Of a stretch of DNA of 64,000 nt, positions 19,098 through 27,641 are shown piece after piece. Numbering within the stretch: the stretch's first letter is position 1; every line of letters starts with the position of its first letter. A program made the translations under genes and the position numbers. The stretch comes from Muricoccus roseus. Its GTDB lineage: Bacteria; Pseudomonadota; Alphaproteobacteria; Acetobacterales; Acetobacteraceae. The notes below the pieces were generated by a model, which worked only from the letters and a program-made list of their open reading frames with translations, made no database searches and was not told the origin of the DNA. Location: contig NZ_FQZF01000016.1 in assembly GCF_900141905.1 (NCBI RefSeq), positions 62,001 through 126,000 of the forward strand. Reading direction: 5' to 3'.

Positions 19098-20219
19098 ATG
19101 GCTGACGCCGCCATCCTCCTCTCCGCCTCCCCGGGGGAGCGCCGCGTGGCGCTCTGGCGGGATGGGCGGCTCGATGCCGCCTTCGTCGAGCGCCCGGCCC
19201 GGCCCGACGGGGTGGGCGACATCCATCTCGGCCGCATCACCACCCGCATGCCGGCCCTCTCCGGCGCCTTCGTCGCGCTGGAAGGCGGGTTGAGCGGCTT
19301 CCTGCCCGATGCCCAGGGTGGCGAGGGGCTGAGCGAGGGGACCTATCTCCCTCTGCGCGTGACCCGTGCGCCCCAAGGCGGAAAGGGGCCGCGCCTGGCC
19401 GGCACCGGCCTGCCAAAGGACCTGCCCCGGGCAGCCGAAGGCCCGCCCCGGCTGCTGCGGCGCGGCCCGGATGCGGCGCTGCGCCTGGCGGCCGCGAATC
19501 CTGCCCTTCCCGTCTTCACCGACAGCGCGGCCGAGGCGGCCCGCCTTCGCGCCACGCTGGGCGCGGAGCGCGTGCGGCTCCTGTCCCACCCGGCCTTCGA
19601 CGATGTGGTGGAAGCCGCTTTCGAGGAGCTGGCCTCACCCGAGGTGGCATTGGATGGGGGCGGGCGGCTGCTGATCCATCCCACCCCCGCGCTGACGGCG
19701 CTGGACGTGGATACGGGCTCGGCCGCCGGGCGCTCCGCCGGCGCGCATCGCTCGGTGAACGCGGCCGCCCTGGCGGAGGCGGCGCGCCAGATCCGGCTGC
19801 GCCATCTCGCCGGACCGATCCTGCTCGACCTGGCGGGAGGCAGCGCCGCCTCCCGCGCCGCGCTGCTGCCTGCGCTCCGCACCGCCGCCGGGCCCGACCC
19901 GCTGCTGCGGGTGGTGGGGCTGACGGGGCTGGGGCTGATGGAGATGGTGCGCACCCGTATCCACCCGCCCCTGCATGAGGTGATCGGTCATCCTCCCTCG
20001 GCGCTGACCCGGGGCCTGGCGGCGCTGCGGCGTGCGGCGCGGGAGGCGGCGGCCCGCCCTGCCGCGGCCCTGGCGCTGCGGGCGCATCCGTCCGTGCTGG
20101 CGGCGCTGCGGGAGCTTCCCGGCGCGCTGGAGGACTACGCGGCGGGGGCCGCGCACCCTATCTCCCCCCGCCCGGACCCGGCCTTGCCGCTGGGCGCCGA
20201 GGTGATCGAGGAGGCATAG
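19098..20219 (+). CDS. Short ribonuclease E/G family protein
   Basis: A 373-residue member of the RNase E/G family, shorter than E. coli RNase G (489). An S1-like N-terminal segment ([32 protein letters not shown]) is followed by the catalytic region with aligned acids in [12 protein letters not shown] and ILLDLAGG, and by [16 protein letters not shown]. The Cys-containing Zn-link that normally joins dimers in RNase E/G is not seen after this, and the C-terminus is Ala-rich. It may be an active short form or a specialised relative. It is flanked by maf and yacG, with yacG starting five bases later. Confidence 0.85.
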   Translation: MADAAILLSASPGERRVALWRDGRLDAAFVERPARPDGVGDIHLGRITTRMPALSGAFVALEGGLSGFLPDAQGGEGLSEGTYLPLRVTRAPQGGKGPRLAGTGLPKDLPRAAEGPPRLLRRGPDAALRLAAANPALPVFTDSAAEAARLRATLGAERVRLLSHPAFDDVVEAAFEELASPEVALDGGGRLLIHPTPALTALDVDTGSAAGRSAGAHRSVNAAALAEAARQIRLRHLAGPILLDLAGGSAASRAALLPALRTAAGPDPLLRVVGLTGLGLMEMVRTRIHPPLHEVIGHPPSALTRGLAALRRAAREAAARPAAALALRAHPSVLAALRELPGALEDYAAGAAHPISPRPDPALPLGAEVIEEA

Positions 20220-20223
20220 AGCC

Positions 20224-20397
20224 ATGCCCGCTGACCCGAAAACCGCCTGCCCCGTCTGCGGCCGGCCCGCCGAGCCGGGCAGCCGCCCCTTCTGCTCGCC
20301 CCGCTGCCGCTCGGTCGATCTCGGCCGGTGGCTGGGGGGGACCTATGCCATCCCGGGCTCTCCGGCGCGGGATGACGATGAGGAGGCGGAAAGTTGA
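20224..20397 (+). CDS. yacG: DNA gyrase inhibitor YacG
   Basis: A 57-residue zinc-finger protein. CPVCGRP and [15 protein letters not shown] give the four Cys ligands (C-x2-C, then C-x3-C), and the end is acidic (DDDEEAES), as in the family. YacG binds GyrB and inhibits gyrase in E. coli; in alphaproteobacteria it usually follows the RNase E/G-like gene. The ATG at 20224 follows GGAGGCATAGAGCC, a good ribosome binding site inside the end of the upstream gene. Confidence 0.9.
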   Translation: MPADPKTACPVCGRPAEPGSRPFCSPRCRSVDLGRWLGGTYAIPGSPARDDDEEAES

Positions 20398-20473
20398 ATC
20401 CCTGCCCTGGACAGCCGCCAGGGCATCGTCTATCCCCCGGCTCCTCTACCGGCGGCATGCGCCGCTCGCTTGG

Positions 20474-20549
20474 GCCCAGGTAGCTCAGTTGGTAGAGCAT
20501 GCGACTGAAAATCGCAGTGTCGGTGGTTCGATTCCACTCCTGGGCACCA
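20474..20549 (+). tRNA. tRNA-Phe (anticodon GAA)
   Basis: A 76-nt cloverleaf with encoded CCA. The acceptor stem GCCCAGG pairs with CCTGGGC, the anticodon stem TGCGA/TCGCA surrounds loop CTGAAAA, and the T loop TTCGATT is standard. It lies just after yacG. No duplicated end is visible nearby, so there is no sign of integration here. Confidence 0.96.
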
Positions 20550-20644
20550 TTCCCTTCCGAGCCACCACCTGCTCGACCCTCGGCACGTCGGTACGTGCTT
20601 GGCCGTTCATGCCGACAAGGCCCCAGAACCGGAATCTCGCGCGG

Positions 20645-21445
20645 CTAAGCCGCCGCTCCGCCACGGCGCGACTTCCCCAGGGCCTCTGAAACCTCCCTGG
20701 CCGCTTCCTGGAGAACCGGCAGGAAACGGCGCACGACCTCGTCACGCTGCGCGGCCTCGTTGAGGTACATCAGGTTGAGGGCGGCGATGGCGTGGCCACC
20801 GAGCAGCACGGGCACGCCGATCGCGCTGGCCAGTCCGCCATACTCCCGCGCGGCATAGGCGTCGTCCATCACGGCAAAACCGGCCTCTCGCACGGCGCGG
20901 AGCGCAGCATCCGCGCGCTGCGGATCGCGCGCTAGTTCGTTCCAGGGCTCCGGCGATCGCGCGGCGAGTTGCAGGGAGCGCTCCCGCTCCGCCGGCTCGC
21001 AGAAGGCGAGGAAAGCGCGGCCGAGCGAGGTCGCCAGGATTGGCGCTCGGTAACCGGGGCGTCGGCCGAACAGCAGCCGGCCCTCGACGCGGCTCGTATG
21101 GGCAACCACCATCGCATCGCCATCGAAGACACCAACATCCGAGGGCCAGCCGATGCTCCGCCGCAGCGCCTCCATCACCGGGGTGGCGGCGATGCCCACC
21201 TCCCGGTGCGCGGCATAGCCCGCGCTCAATTCCAGCGTACGCCCGGTGGGCACATAGACCGCCTGGTCGCGCTGCCGAACCACCAGGCCGGCATGGATGA
21301 GGGTCTCGAGCATGCGCACTACGGCGGGCTGGTTGAGCCCGGTGAGGCGATGGATGTCCTTCACCGATGCGCCGTCGAGCCGGTTCACCGCGCGGAGGAC
21401 GTCCAGGCCGCGTAGCAGGGCCGTGACGGGTTCATATGAGGGCAT
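20645..21445 (-). CDS. IclR family transcriptional regulator
   Basis: A 266-residue IclR-type regulator. The N-terminal winged helix (ALLRGLDVLRAVNRLDGASV, LNQPAVVRMLETLIHAGLV) is followed by an effector-binding domain with ILATSLGRAFLAF and EYGGLASAIGVPVL. It is divergent from the CoA-transferase gene, with a perfect 8-bp-arm palindrome in the 147-base gap, so it very likely controls the catabolic block that begins at 21593 and probably also itself. The effector is unknown, but an acid or acyl-CoA intermediate of that block is likely. The gene is intact. Confidence 0.9.
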   Translation of the reverse strand: MPSYEPVTALLRGLDVLRAVNRLDGASVKDIHRLTGLNQPAVVRMLETLIHAGLVVRQRDQAVYVPTGRTLELSAGYAAHREVGIAATPVMEALRRSIGWPSDVGVFDGDAMVVAHTSRVEGRLLFGRRPGYRAPILATSLGRAFLAFCEPAERERSLQLAARSPEPWNELARDPQRADAALRAVREAGFAVMDDAYAAREYGGLASAIGVPVLLGGHAIAALNLMYLNEAAQRDEVVRRFLPVLQEAAREVSEALGKSRRGGAAA

Positions 21446-21519
21446 GGCGGATTTCCGGGGCAGGCTGCGAATCCCTGTTCCCTGGCGCGGGATCGTGCTG
21501 CTAGGCTACCCATGAAATT

Positions 21520-21540
21520 CAATTTCAACAAGTGAAATTG
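21520..21540. promoter_or_regulatory. Likely IclR operator palindrome
   Basis: The arms CAATTTCA and TGAAATTG form a perfect 8-bp inverted repeat around ACAAG, in the only AT-rich part of the divergent promoter region. A further half-like GAAATTC (21514-21520) abuts it. Position and size fit an IclR-family binding site controlling both directions. Confidence 0.7.
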
Positions 21541-21592
21541 CTTCAACAACAAGCGCGGACGCCCGAACGAGCCGCGGAGAGGAAGCGCCCGG

Positions 21593-22909
21593 ATGGGCCA
21601 TTCGGCCAGTGACGCCTTGGGAGAATGTCCCGACGCGGAGGTTCCGCCGTCTCCCCTCGCCGGGCTGAAGGTGCTCGACCTCTCTCGCGTTCTCGCCGCG
21701 CCCTGGGCGACGCAGATCCTCGGCGACCTGGGCGCCGAGGTGTTGAAGGTCGAGCAGCCCGGCAAGGGCGACGACACGCGGGGCTGGGGCCCCCCTTTTC
21801 TCGAGGACGGATCGGCGCGGCCCGATGCCGCCTATTACCTCTGCGCCAATCGCAACAAGCGCTCCCTGGCCATCGACTTCTCCCGCCCCCAGGGCGCGGC
21901 GCTGGTGCGGCGTCTGGCGGAGGATGCGGATATCCTCGTCGAGAACTTCCGCACGGGCGGGCTGGCGAAATACGGCCTCGACGCGGCCTCGCTCCTGCCG
22001 CTCAACCCGCGGCTGATCTACTGCTCCATCACCGGCTTCGGGCAGACCGGCCCCTACGCGGAGCGCGGCGGCTACGACTTCCTGATCCAGGGCATGAGCG
22101 GGCTGATGAGCGTCACCGGCCGGCCGGAAGGGGATGCGGGCGAAGGGCCGGTCAAGGTTGGCCTGCCGGTCAGCGACCTCTTCACCGGCCTTTACGCCAC
22201 CACCGCCATCCTGGCGGCGCTGAACCACCGCCACGCCACGGGGGAAGGCCAGCATATCGATTGCGCGCTGCTGGACAGCCAGGTGGCGCTGCTGGTGAAC
22301 CAGGCGATGAACTTCCTGGTCGGCGGCGAGGTGCCGAAGCGGCTGGGCAACGCTCACCCGAACGTCGTCCCCTATCGCGACTTCGCCGCGAGCGACGACT
22401 ACGTCCTCGTCACCTGCGGCAGCGACGGGCAGTTCCGCGCCCTGTGTGCCCTGCTGGGCCGGGACGACCTAGCCGCCGATCCCCGTTTCGCCACCAACGC
22501 CGGGCGGCTTCGCGACCGGCGCGTGCTGGAGGTCGAACTGGCACGCGCCATCGCGCCATGGCGCGCGGCCGACCTGCTGGCCGCCATGGCCAAGGCCGGC
22601 GTGCCGGGCGGGCCGATCAACTCCATCGACCAGGTGCTGGCCGATCCGCAGGTGGCCGCGCGGGAGATGCTGCGCGCCATGCGCCGCGACGATGGAACGG
22701 AGGTGACGGTGATCGGCTATCCCGGCCGCCTCTCCCGCAGCCCGGCCTCCTACCGCCTTGCCCCGCCGAGACTGGGACAGGACACGCATGCCGTGCTGTC
22801 CGCGGCCCTCGGGATGGAAGAGGCAGAGATCGAGGCGCTCCGCGCGGCTGGCGTCATCGCCACCGCCGAGCCGTGCCCGCAGCGCCGGGAAGCGGAGAGA
22901 ACAGCATGA
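21593..22909 (+). CDS. Family III CoA transferase (CaiB/BaiF type)
   Basis: A 438-residue family III CoA transferase. It opens LAGLKVLDLSRVLAAPWATQILGDLGAEVLKVE and contains RNKRSLAIDF, VENFRTGGLAKYGLD and SVTGRPEGDAGEGPVKVGLP. Such enzymes move CoA between carboxylic acids, usually to activate a substrate for beta-oxidation-like steps. It is the first gene of a plus-strand operon and overlaps the next gene in ATGA. It is probably under IclR control through the palindrome upstream. The substrate cannot be told from sequence. Confidence 0.9.
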   Translation: MGHSASDALGECPDAEVPPSPLAGLKVLDLSRVLAAPWATQILGDLGAEVLKVEQPGKGDDTRGWGPPFLEDGSARPDAAYYLCANRNKRSLAIDFSRPQGAALVRRLAEDADILVENFRTGGLAKYGLDAASLLPLNPRLIYCSITGFGQTGPYAERGGYDFLIQGMSGLMSVTGRPEGDAGEGPVKVGLPVSDLFTGLYATTAILAALNHRHATGEGQHIDCALLDSQVALLVNQAMNFLVGGEVPKRLGNAHPNVVPYRDFAASDDYVLVTCGSDGQFRALCALLGRDDLAADPRFATNAGRLRDRRVLEVELARAIAPWRAADLLAAMAKAGVPGGPINSIDQVLADPQVAAREMLRAMRRDDGTEVTVIGYPGRLSRSPASYRLAPPRLGQDTHAVLSAALGMEEAEIEALRAAGVIATAEPCPQRREAERTA

Positions 22910-23883
22910 CCCATCCGGACCGCCGCTCCCTTCTGGTGGCCCTCGGCGCGGCTGCCGCCTCCTCCGCGGCGCAGGCGCAGCCCGCGGCCTGGCCCGCGCG
23001 GCCGATCCGCCTGATCGTGCCCTTCCCGCCGGGCGGGCCGACCGACATCGTCGCGCGCGTGCTGGCGGAGCGCATGGCGCGCAGCCTGGGCCAGCCCATT
23101 CCCGTGGAGAACCGGCCCGGCGCCAACGGCAATATCGGCAACGAGGCTGTCGCGAAAGCGGAGCCCGACGGTCATACGGTGCTCTACAACACCTCCTCCA
23201 TCGCGCTGAGCCCCGCGCTCTACACGCGCCTGCCCTATGACACGATGCGCGACCTGGCGCCTGTCGTGCAGACCGCGACCATCCCGCTCGTGCTGGCGGT
23301 GAATCCCTCGCTCCCGGTGCACGACGTGCGCGGTTTCGTGGAGCATGTCCGGGCGCGGCCCGGCGGCCTTTCCTATGGCTCTGCGGGCAACGGCAACGTC
23401 ACCCATCTCGGCGCCTTCCTGCTGCTGCGTTCCCAGGGGCTGGAGGCCGTGCATGTCGGGTATCGCGGCAGCGCCCCGGCACTCGTGGATGCCGCCGCGG
23501 GGCAGGTGCAGTTCCTGACCGATACGGTGAACTCCGCACTGCCGCTCATCCGCGAGGGGCGGCTGCGCGCCCTGGCGGTGACGAGCCCGGCGCGCCTGGC
23601 ATTGCTGCCGGACGTGCCGACCATCGCCGAGACGCTGATCCCCGGCTTCGAGGTCGGCGCCTGGCAGGGGATGATGGTGCCCGCGCGTACGCCGCCGGCG
23701 GTGATCGCCCGGCTGAATGCGGCGGCCTTGCAGGCATTGGGCGACCCGGAGGTGCGGGCCAGGCTGGCCGAGCAGGGGACGGAGCCGCTGGGCTCCACCC
23801 CCGAGGAATACGGCCGCATGCTGCGGGAGGAGACGGCGCGCTGGGGCCGCGTGATCGCCGAGAGCGGCGTGAGGCTGGAATAG
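22906..23883 (+). CDS. Bug/TctC family solute-binding protein
   Basis: A 325-residue periplasmic receptor of the tripartite tricarboxylate transporter type. It has an N-terminal export signal (RRSLLVALGAAAASSAAQAQ), then WPARPIRLIVPFPPGGPTDIVAR, NRPGANGNIGNEAVAKAEPDGHT and a late YRGSAPALVDAAAGQVQF block. These proteins bind small carboxylates. The membrane partners TctA and TctB are not in the window, so it is an orphan receptor, as is common in this kind of bacterium. The ATG at 22906 overlaps the CoA-transferase stop; the open frame upstream is a shadow of that gene. The ligand is probably the acid activated by its neighbour. Confidence 0.9.
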   Translation: MTHPDRRSLLVALGAAAASSAAQAQPAAWPARPIRLIVPFPPGGPTDIVARVLAERMARSLGQPIPVENRPGANGNIGNEAVAKAEPDGHTVLYNTSSIALSPALYTRLPYDTMRDLAPVVQTATIPLVLAVNPSLPVHDVRGFVEHVRARPGGLSYGSAGNGNVTHLGAFLLLRSQGLEAVHVGYRGSAPALVDAAAGQVQFLTDTVNSALPLIREGRLRALAVTSPARLALLPDVPTIAETLIPGFEVGAWQGMMVPARTPPAVIARLNAAALQALGDPEVRARLAEQGTEPLGSTPEEYGRMLREETARWGRVIAESGVRLE

Positions 23884-23887
23884 CGCC

Positions 23888-25033
23888 ATGATCGGAGCCC
23901 TTCCCCTCTCCGCCATCCCGCCCGAGGACGAGGCGCTACGCCCGGAGATCCGCGCCTTCCTGCGGGACGAGGTGGGCCATATCCCGGCCGAGCGCCGCGC
24001 GCGGTCCTGGATGGGGTTCGATGCCGCCTTCAGCCGGAAGCTGGCCGAGCGCGGCTGGCTGGGCCTGACCTTTCCGAAGGAATACGGCGGCGCCGGGCGG
24101 GGAGCCCTCGCGCGCTACGTCCTGGTGGAGGAGCTTCTCGCCGCCGGGGCGCCCGTTTCCGCGCACTGGATCGCGGACCGCCAGAGCGGCCCGCTGATCC
24201 AGCGCTTCGGGACGGAGGCGCAGCGCCGCTTCTTCCTGCCGCGGATCTGCCGGGCGGAGGCCTTCTTCTGCATCGGCATGAGCGAGCCGAACACGGGGTC
24301 GGACCTAGCGAGCGTGACCACCCGCGCCGCGCGGGAGGAAGGGGGCTGGCGCCTGAACGGCGAGAAGGTCTGGACGACCAACGCGCAGCATTCCCACTAC
24401 ATGATCGCCCTGGTGCGCACGAGCGGCACGCCCGCCGACCGGCAGAAGGGCCTTTCGCAGGTCGTCGTGGACCTGCACGCGCCGGGCGTGCGGATCAGCC
24501 CGATCCGCGACCTGGCCGGCGACGCGCATTTCTCCGCCGTGGTGTTCGATGACGTGCTGCTGCCGCCCGATGCGCTGATCGGCGAGGAGGGCTCCGGCTG
24601 GATGCAGGTGAATGCCGAGCTGGCCTTCGAGCGCAGCGGGCCGGAGCGCGTGCTGTCCTCCGCCGTGCTGCTGGACGAATGGTCACGCTGGCTGCGCGAG
24701 GCGGGCGCGACCGAGGCCGCCGAGGCGCTGCTCGGGCGGCTGCTCGCGCATCTGGCGGTGCTGCGTGCCATGTCCATCGGCGTGACCGGGCGCCTGATGG
24801 CGGGCGAGAGCCCGGTGGTGGAGGCGGCGCTGGTGAAGGACCTGGGCACCGAGTTCGAGCAGATGATCCCGGCCGTGGTGGCTGACATCCTGGCCCGGCC
24901 GGGCCTCGTGGCGTCGGGGCCGCTGATGCGTAGCCTGGCCTATACGGCGGCCATGGCGCCTTCCTTCTCCCTTCGCGGCGGCACACGGGAGATCCTGCGC
25001 GGCATGATCGCGCGCGGCATGGGGCTGCGTTGA
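23888..25033 (+). CDS. Acyl-CoA dehydrogenase
   Basis: A 381-residue flavoprotein of the acyl-CoA dehydrogenase family that introduces an alpha-beta double bond into an acyl-CoA. It has an N-terminal helical domain (ERGWLGLTFPKEYGGAGRG), the FAD/substrate block FFCIGMSEPNTGSDLASV with GWRLNGEKVWTTNA, and the C-terminal FSLRGGTREILRGMIARGMGL. Five bases separate it from the Bug gene. The adjacent second dehydrogenase gene overlaps its stop codon in TGATG, suggesting that the two subunits form a heteromeric enzyme, as with other paired dehydrogenases. The substrate is unknown. Confidence 0.9.
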   Translation: MIGALPLSAIPPEDEALRPEIRAFLRDEVGHIPAERRARSWMGFDAAFSRKLAERGWLGLTFPKEYGGAGRGALARYVLVEELLAAGAPVSAHWIADRQSGPLIQRFGTEAQRRFFLPRICRAEAFFCIGMSEPNTGSDLASVTTRAAREEGGWRLNGEKVWTTNAQHSHYMIALVRTSGTPADRQKGLSQVVVDLHAPGVRISPIRDLAGDAHFSAVVFDDVLLPPDALIGEEGSGWMQVNAELAFERSGPERVLSSAVLLDEWSRWLREAGATEAAEALLGRLLAHLAVLRAMSIGVTGRLMAGESPVVEAALVKDLGTEFEQMIPAVVADILARPGLVASGPLMRSLAYTAAMAPSFSLRGGTREILRGMIARGMGLR

Positions 25034-26034
25034 TGGACAGCCTCCTGCTCCGCTCCGCCGAGGAGCTCTTCTCCCGCCACGCCTCTTCCGATGCCGTGCG
25101 CGCCATCCGCGCGGGCGGATCGCCTGGCGCCCTGTGGCGCGAGCTGCAGGCCTCGGGCTTCCTCGACGCGCTGGTGCCGGAAACCGCGGGCGGAACCGGG
25201 CTCGGCCTCGCCGAGGCGCTCCCGGTGCTGATGGCGGCCGGGCGCTTCGCCGTTCCCCTGCCGGTCGGTGAGACGATGCTCGCGCGGGCGGTCCTGGCGG
25301 AGGCCGGGCAGGAGCGGCCGGAAGGGACCATCCTTCTCGGCGAGCCGTTCGACGGCGGGGCGCGGGTGCCCGCCAGCAGTGCAGCCGAATGGGTCCTGCT
25401 CTCCCGGAATGCTGCGCCGCTGCTTCGCCGCGCCGAGGAGGCGCAACGCGACGATCGTATGGCTTCGCCCTTCGGCGACCTCCTGCGCTGGCCCGGCGAT
25501 GCGGGCGGCGATGGCGGGCCGGAGGAGCTCCACGCCGCCGGAGCATGGGCCGAGCTGGCCGCCATGGCTGGGGCCATGGAGCGCATCCTGGAAAGCACGG
25601 TGCGCCACGCGCAGGAGCGGGTGCAGTTCGGCCGCCCCGTCGCTGCCTTCCAGGCGGTGCAGCAGCAGATCAGCGTCATGACCGAGGATGTCTTCGCCGC
25701 GCGCATGGCGGCGCAGCTCGCCTCCGTGCCGGATGGGCCCGGGATTGCCGGGTTGAACCCCCTCCGGATCGCCGCCGCCAAGCTGCGCGTGGGAGAAGCG
25801 GCGATGCGCGTCTCCGCCATCGCCCATGCGGTGCACGGCGCAATGGGCATCACGGAGGAGATGGACCTGCATCTCCTGACCGGGCGGCTCCAGGCCGGCC
25901 GCATGCGCTTCGGCGGCGAGGCGCATTGGGGAGCGAGGCTCGGCCGCCATTTCCTGCGGGCAGGCGATGCCATGGACCCACTGGCATTCGTACGCGCCCA
26001 TCTAGGCCCCATGGAGCCGGAGACGACGGCATGA
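25033..26034 (+). CDS. Acyl-CoA dehydrogenase family protein, second subunit
   Basis: A 333-residue divergent acyl-CoA dehydrogenase family protein. The N-terminal part is short (LLRSAEELFSRHASSDAVRAI); the C-terminal helical domain is clear (VRHAQERVQFGRPVAAFQAVQQQISVM, AHAVHGAMGITEEMDLHLLTGRL). The usual middle FAD-binding signature (FAMTEP-like) is weak or missing, as in the smaller subunits of paired dehydrogenases. It overlaps the previous gene's stop codon and the next gene's start codon, so the three are cotranslated. Probably a partner of the 23888 protein rather than an independent enzyme. Confidence 0.85.
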   Translation: MDSLLLRSAEELFSRHASSDAVRAIRAGGSPGALWRELQASGFLDALVPETAGGTGLGLAEALPVLMAAGRFAVPLPVGETMLARAVLAEAGQERPEGTILLGEPFDGGARVPASSAAEWVLLSRNAAPLLRRAEEAQRDDRMASPFGDLLRWPGDAGGDGGPEELHAAGAWAELAAMAGAMERILESTVRHAQERVQFGRPVAAFQAVQQQISVMTEDVFAARMAAQLASVPDGPGIAGLNPLRIAAAKLRVGEAAMRVSAIAHAVHGAMGITEEMDLHLLTGRLQAGRMRFGGEAHWGARLGRHFLRAGDAMDPLAFVRAHLGPMEPETTA

Positions 26035-26825
26035 GCGATTTCCTTCTCTTCGAACGCGAGGGGCCCGTCGTCACGCTGACGATGAACGCGCCCGAGCGGC
26101 GCAACGCCCTGGGCATCGAGGGGGAGACGACAGAGGCCTTCACCGAGGCCTGCCGCCGTATCGCGGCGGAGGCGGATGTGCGCGCGGTGATCCTGACGGG
26201 CGCGGGCACCGCCTTCTCGGCCGGCGGCGACCTGAAATCCATGCGCGAGCGCTTCGGCATGAAGCCGGCCGACATCCGCGAGAGCTACCGGCGCGGCATC
26301 CAGCGCATCCCGCTGGCCCTCTACGAGCTCGACGTTCCGACCATCGCGGCGGTGAACGGCCCGGCCATCGGGGCGGGGCTGGACCTGGCCTGCATGTGCG
26401 ACATCCGCATCGGCGCCGAGAGTTCACTTTATGCCGAGAGCTTCGTCAGCGTGGGCATCGTGCCCGGCGACGGCGGCGCCTGGTTGCTGCCGCGCGCGGT
26501 GGGCCAGTCCAAGGCGGCGGAGATGGCGTTCACCGGAGACCGGCTGGACGCGCGGGCCGCGCTGGAATGCGGGCTGATCTCCCGCGTCGTGCCGGATGCC
26601 GGGCTGATGGATGCGGCGCGGGAGCTGGCGGGGCGCATCGCCCGCAACCCGCCCCAGGTCCTGCGGATGACGAAGCGGCTGCTGCGGGAAGGGCAGCACA
26701 TGCGCCTCTCCTCGCTGCTGGAGATGTCGGCCGCCTTCCAGGCCCTGGCGCATACGACGCGGGACCATGAGGAGGCGGTGAACGCCTGGTTCGACAAGCG
26801 CAAGCCGCTCTTCGAGGGCCGCTGA
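26031..26825 (+). CDS. Enoyl-CoA hydratase/isomerase
   Basis: A 264-residue crotonase-fold protein. The oxyanion-hole segments GAGTAFSAGGDLKSM and AVNGPAIGAGLDLACMCDIRI are intact, and the GIVPGDGGAWLLPRAVG region matches the active-site loop. It would hydrate the double bond made by the adjacent dehydrogenases. The start ATG at 26031 overlaps the previous stop, and the next gene begins one base after its stop. Exact chain-length specificity cannot be read. Confidence 0.92.
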   Translation: MSDFLLFEREGPVVTLTMNAPERRNALGIEGETTEAFTEACRRIAAEADVRAVILTGAGTAFSAGGDLKSMRERFGMKPADIRESYRRGIQRIPLALYELDVPTIAAVNGPAIGAGLDLACMCDIRIGAESSLYAESFVSVGIVPGDGGAWLLPRAVGQSKAAEMAFTGDRLDARAALECGLISRVVPDAGLMDAARELAGRIARNPPQVLRMTKRLLREGQHMRLSSLLEMSAAFQALAHTTRDHEEAVNAWFDKRKPLFEGR

Positions 26826-26826
26826 G

Positions 26827-27594
26827 ATGCACGACGCCGCCGGCACGGCCGAGACGCTGCCCCGCCGGGTGGAGCTGGCGGGCTGCACCAACCTGCGGGA
26901 CATCGGCGGCTATGGCGGCCATGGCGGGCGGCGGGTGCGCTTCGGGCAGGTCTATCGCGCGGCGGCGCTGGGTTCGCTCACGGATGCGGATCTTCCCCTG
27001 CTGGGGTCGCTGGGCCTGCGGACCGTGGCGGACCTCCGGGGTGTCGAGGAGAGCGGGCGCGCTCCTTCCCGCCTGCCGCAGCCGGGGCCTGCCATCGTCC
27101 ACCTGCCGGTCGAGCCCACCGTCGGCGCCTCGCTGCGCGACATCCTGGCCACGGGCCGCGCGACGGGTGAGGATGTGCTGTCCGTGCTCGGCCGCGCCTA
27201 TCTCGCCTATGCCACGGAGAAGTTGCCGCGCTTCCGCGCCCTGCTGGAACTCGTGGCCGAGCCTGCGCGGCGGCCGATTCTCTTCCACTGCTCCGCGGGC
27301 AAGGACCGGACGGGCTTCGCGACCGCGCTCCTCCTGCTCGCGCTCGGCGTGGAGCGGGAGGCGATCCTGGCGGATTACCTGGCCACCAACCGCTTCTGGA
27401 AGCGCGAGCACGCCCTGCCCGAGAACACGCCCCCCGAGGTGGCCGAGGCCCTGAACCGCGCGCACCAGCACCTGCTGGAAGCCGCGCTGGAGAGGGCGCT
27501 GGCCGGCTACCCGGACATCGAATCCTTTTTTGCCGGCGCCATGGGCTTCTCGCCCGCACGCCTGGCGGAGCTACGCGACGCCTTGCTGGAGTGA
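26827..27594 (+). CDS. Tyrosine-protein phosphatase family protein
   Basis: A 255-residue phosphatase of the bacterial Y-phosphatase3 type (PtpB/IphP-like). It begins with the family's NLRDIGGYGG block and carries the P-loop HCSAGKDRTGFATALLL (Cys-x5-Arg) near residue 157; the Lys after Gly in the loop suggests dual or phosphoinositide-like substrates. A C-terminal helical part follows. Its place inside an acyl-CoA operon (one base after the hydratase, 47 bases before a Bug gene) is odd. It could act on a phosphorylated intermediate, since an APH-type kinase also lies in this block. That link is speculative. Confidence 0.85.
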   Translation: MHDAAGTAETLPRRVELAGCTNLRDIGGYGGHGGRRVRFGQVYRAAALGSLTDADLPLLGSLGLRTVADLRGVEESGRAPSRLPQPGPAIVHLPVEPTVGASLRDILATGRATGEDVLSVLGRAYLAYATEKLPRFRALLELVAEPARRPILFHCSAGKDRTGFATALLLLALGVEREAILADYLATNRFWKREHALPENTPPEVAEALNRAHQHLLEAALERALAGYPDIESFFAGAMGFSPARLAELRDALLE

Positions 27595-27641
27595 CAACGG
27601 ACCGGCCGCAAAGGCCGGCGCAACAAAGGGAGGAAAGGGCT

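Noticed and set aside
21625-22905. Upstream extension of the first Bug receptor to 752 residues
   Set aside because: It is a shadow frame of the CoA-transferase gene; the receptor starts with a signal peptide at 22906.
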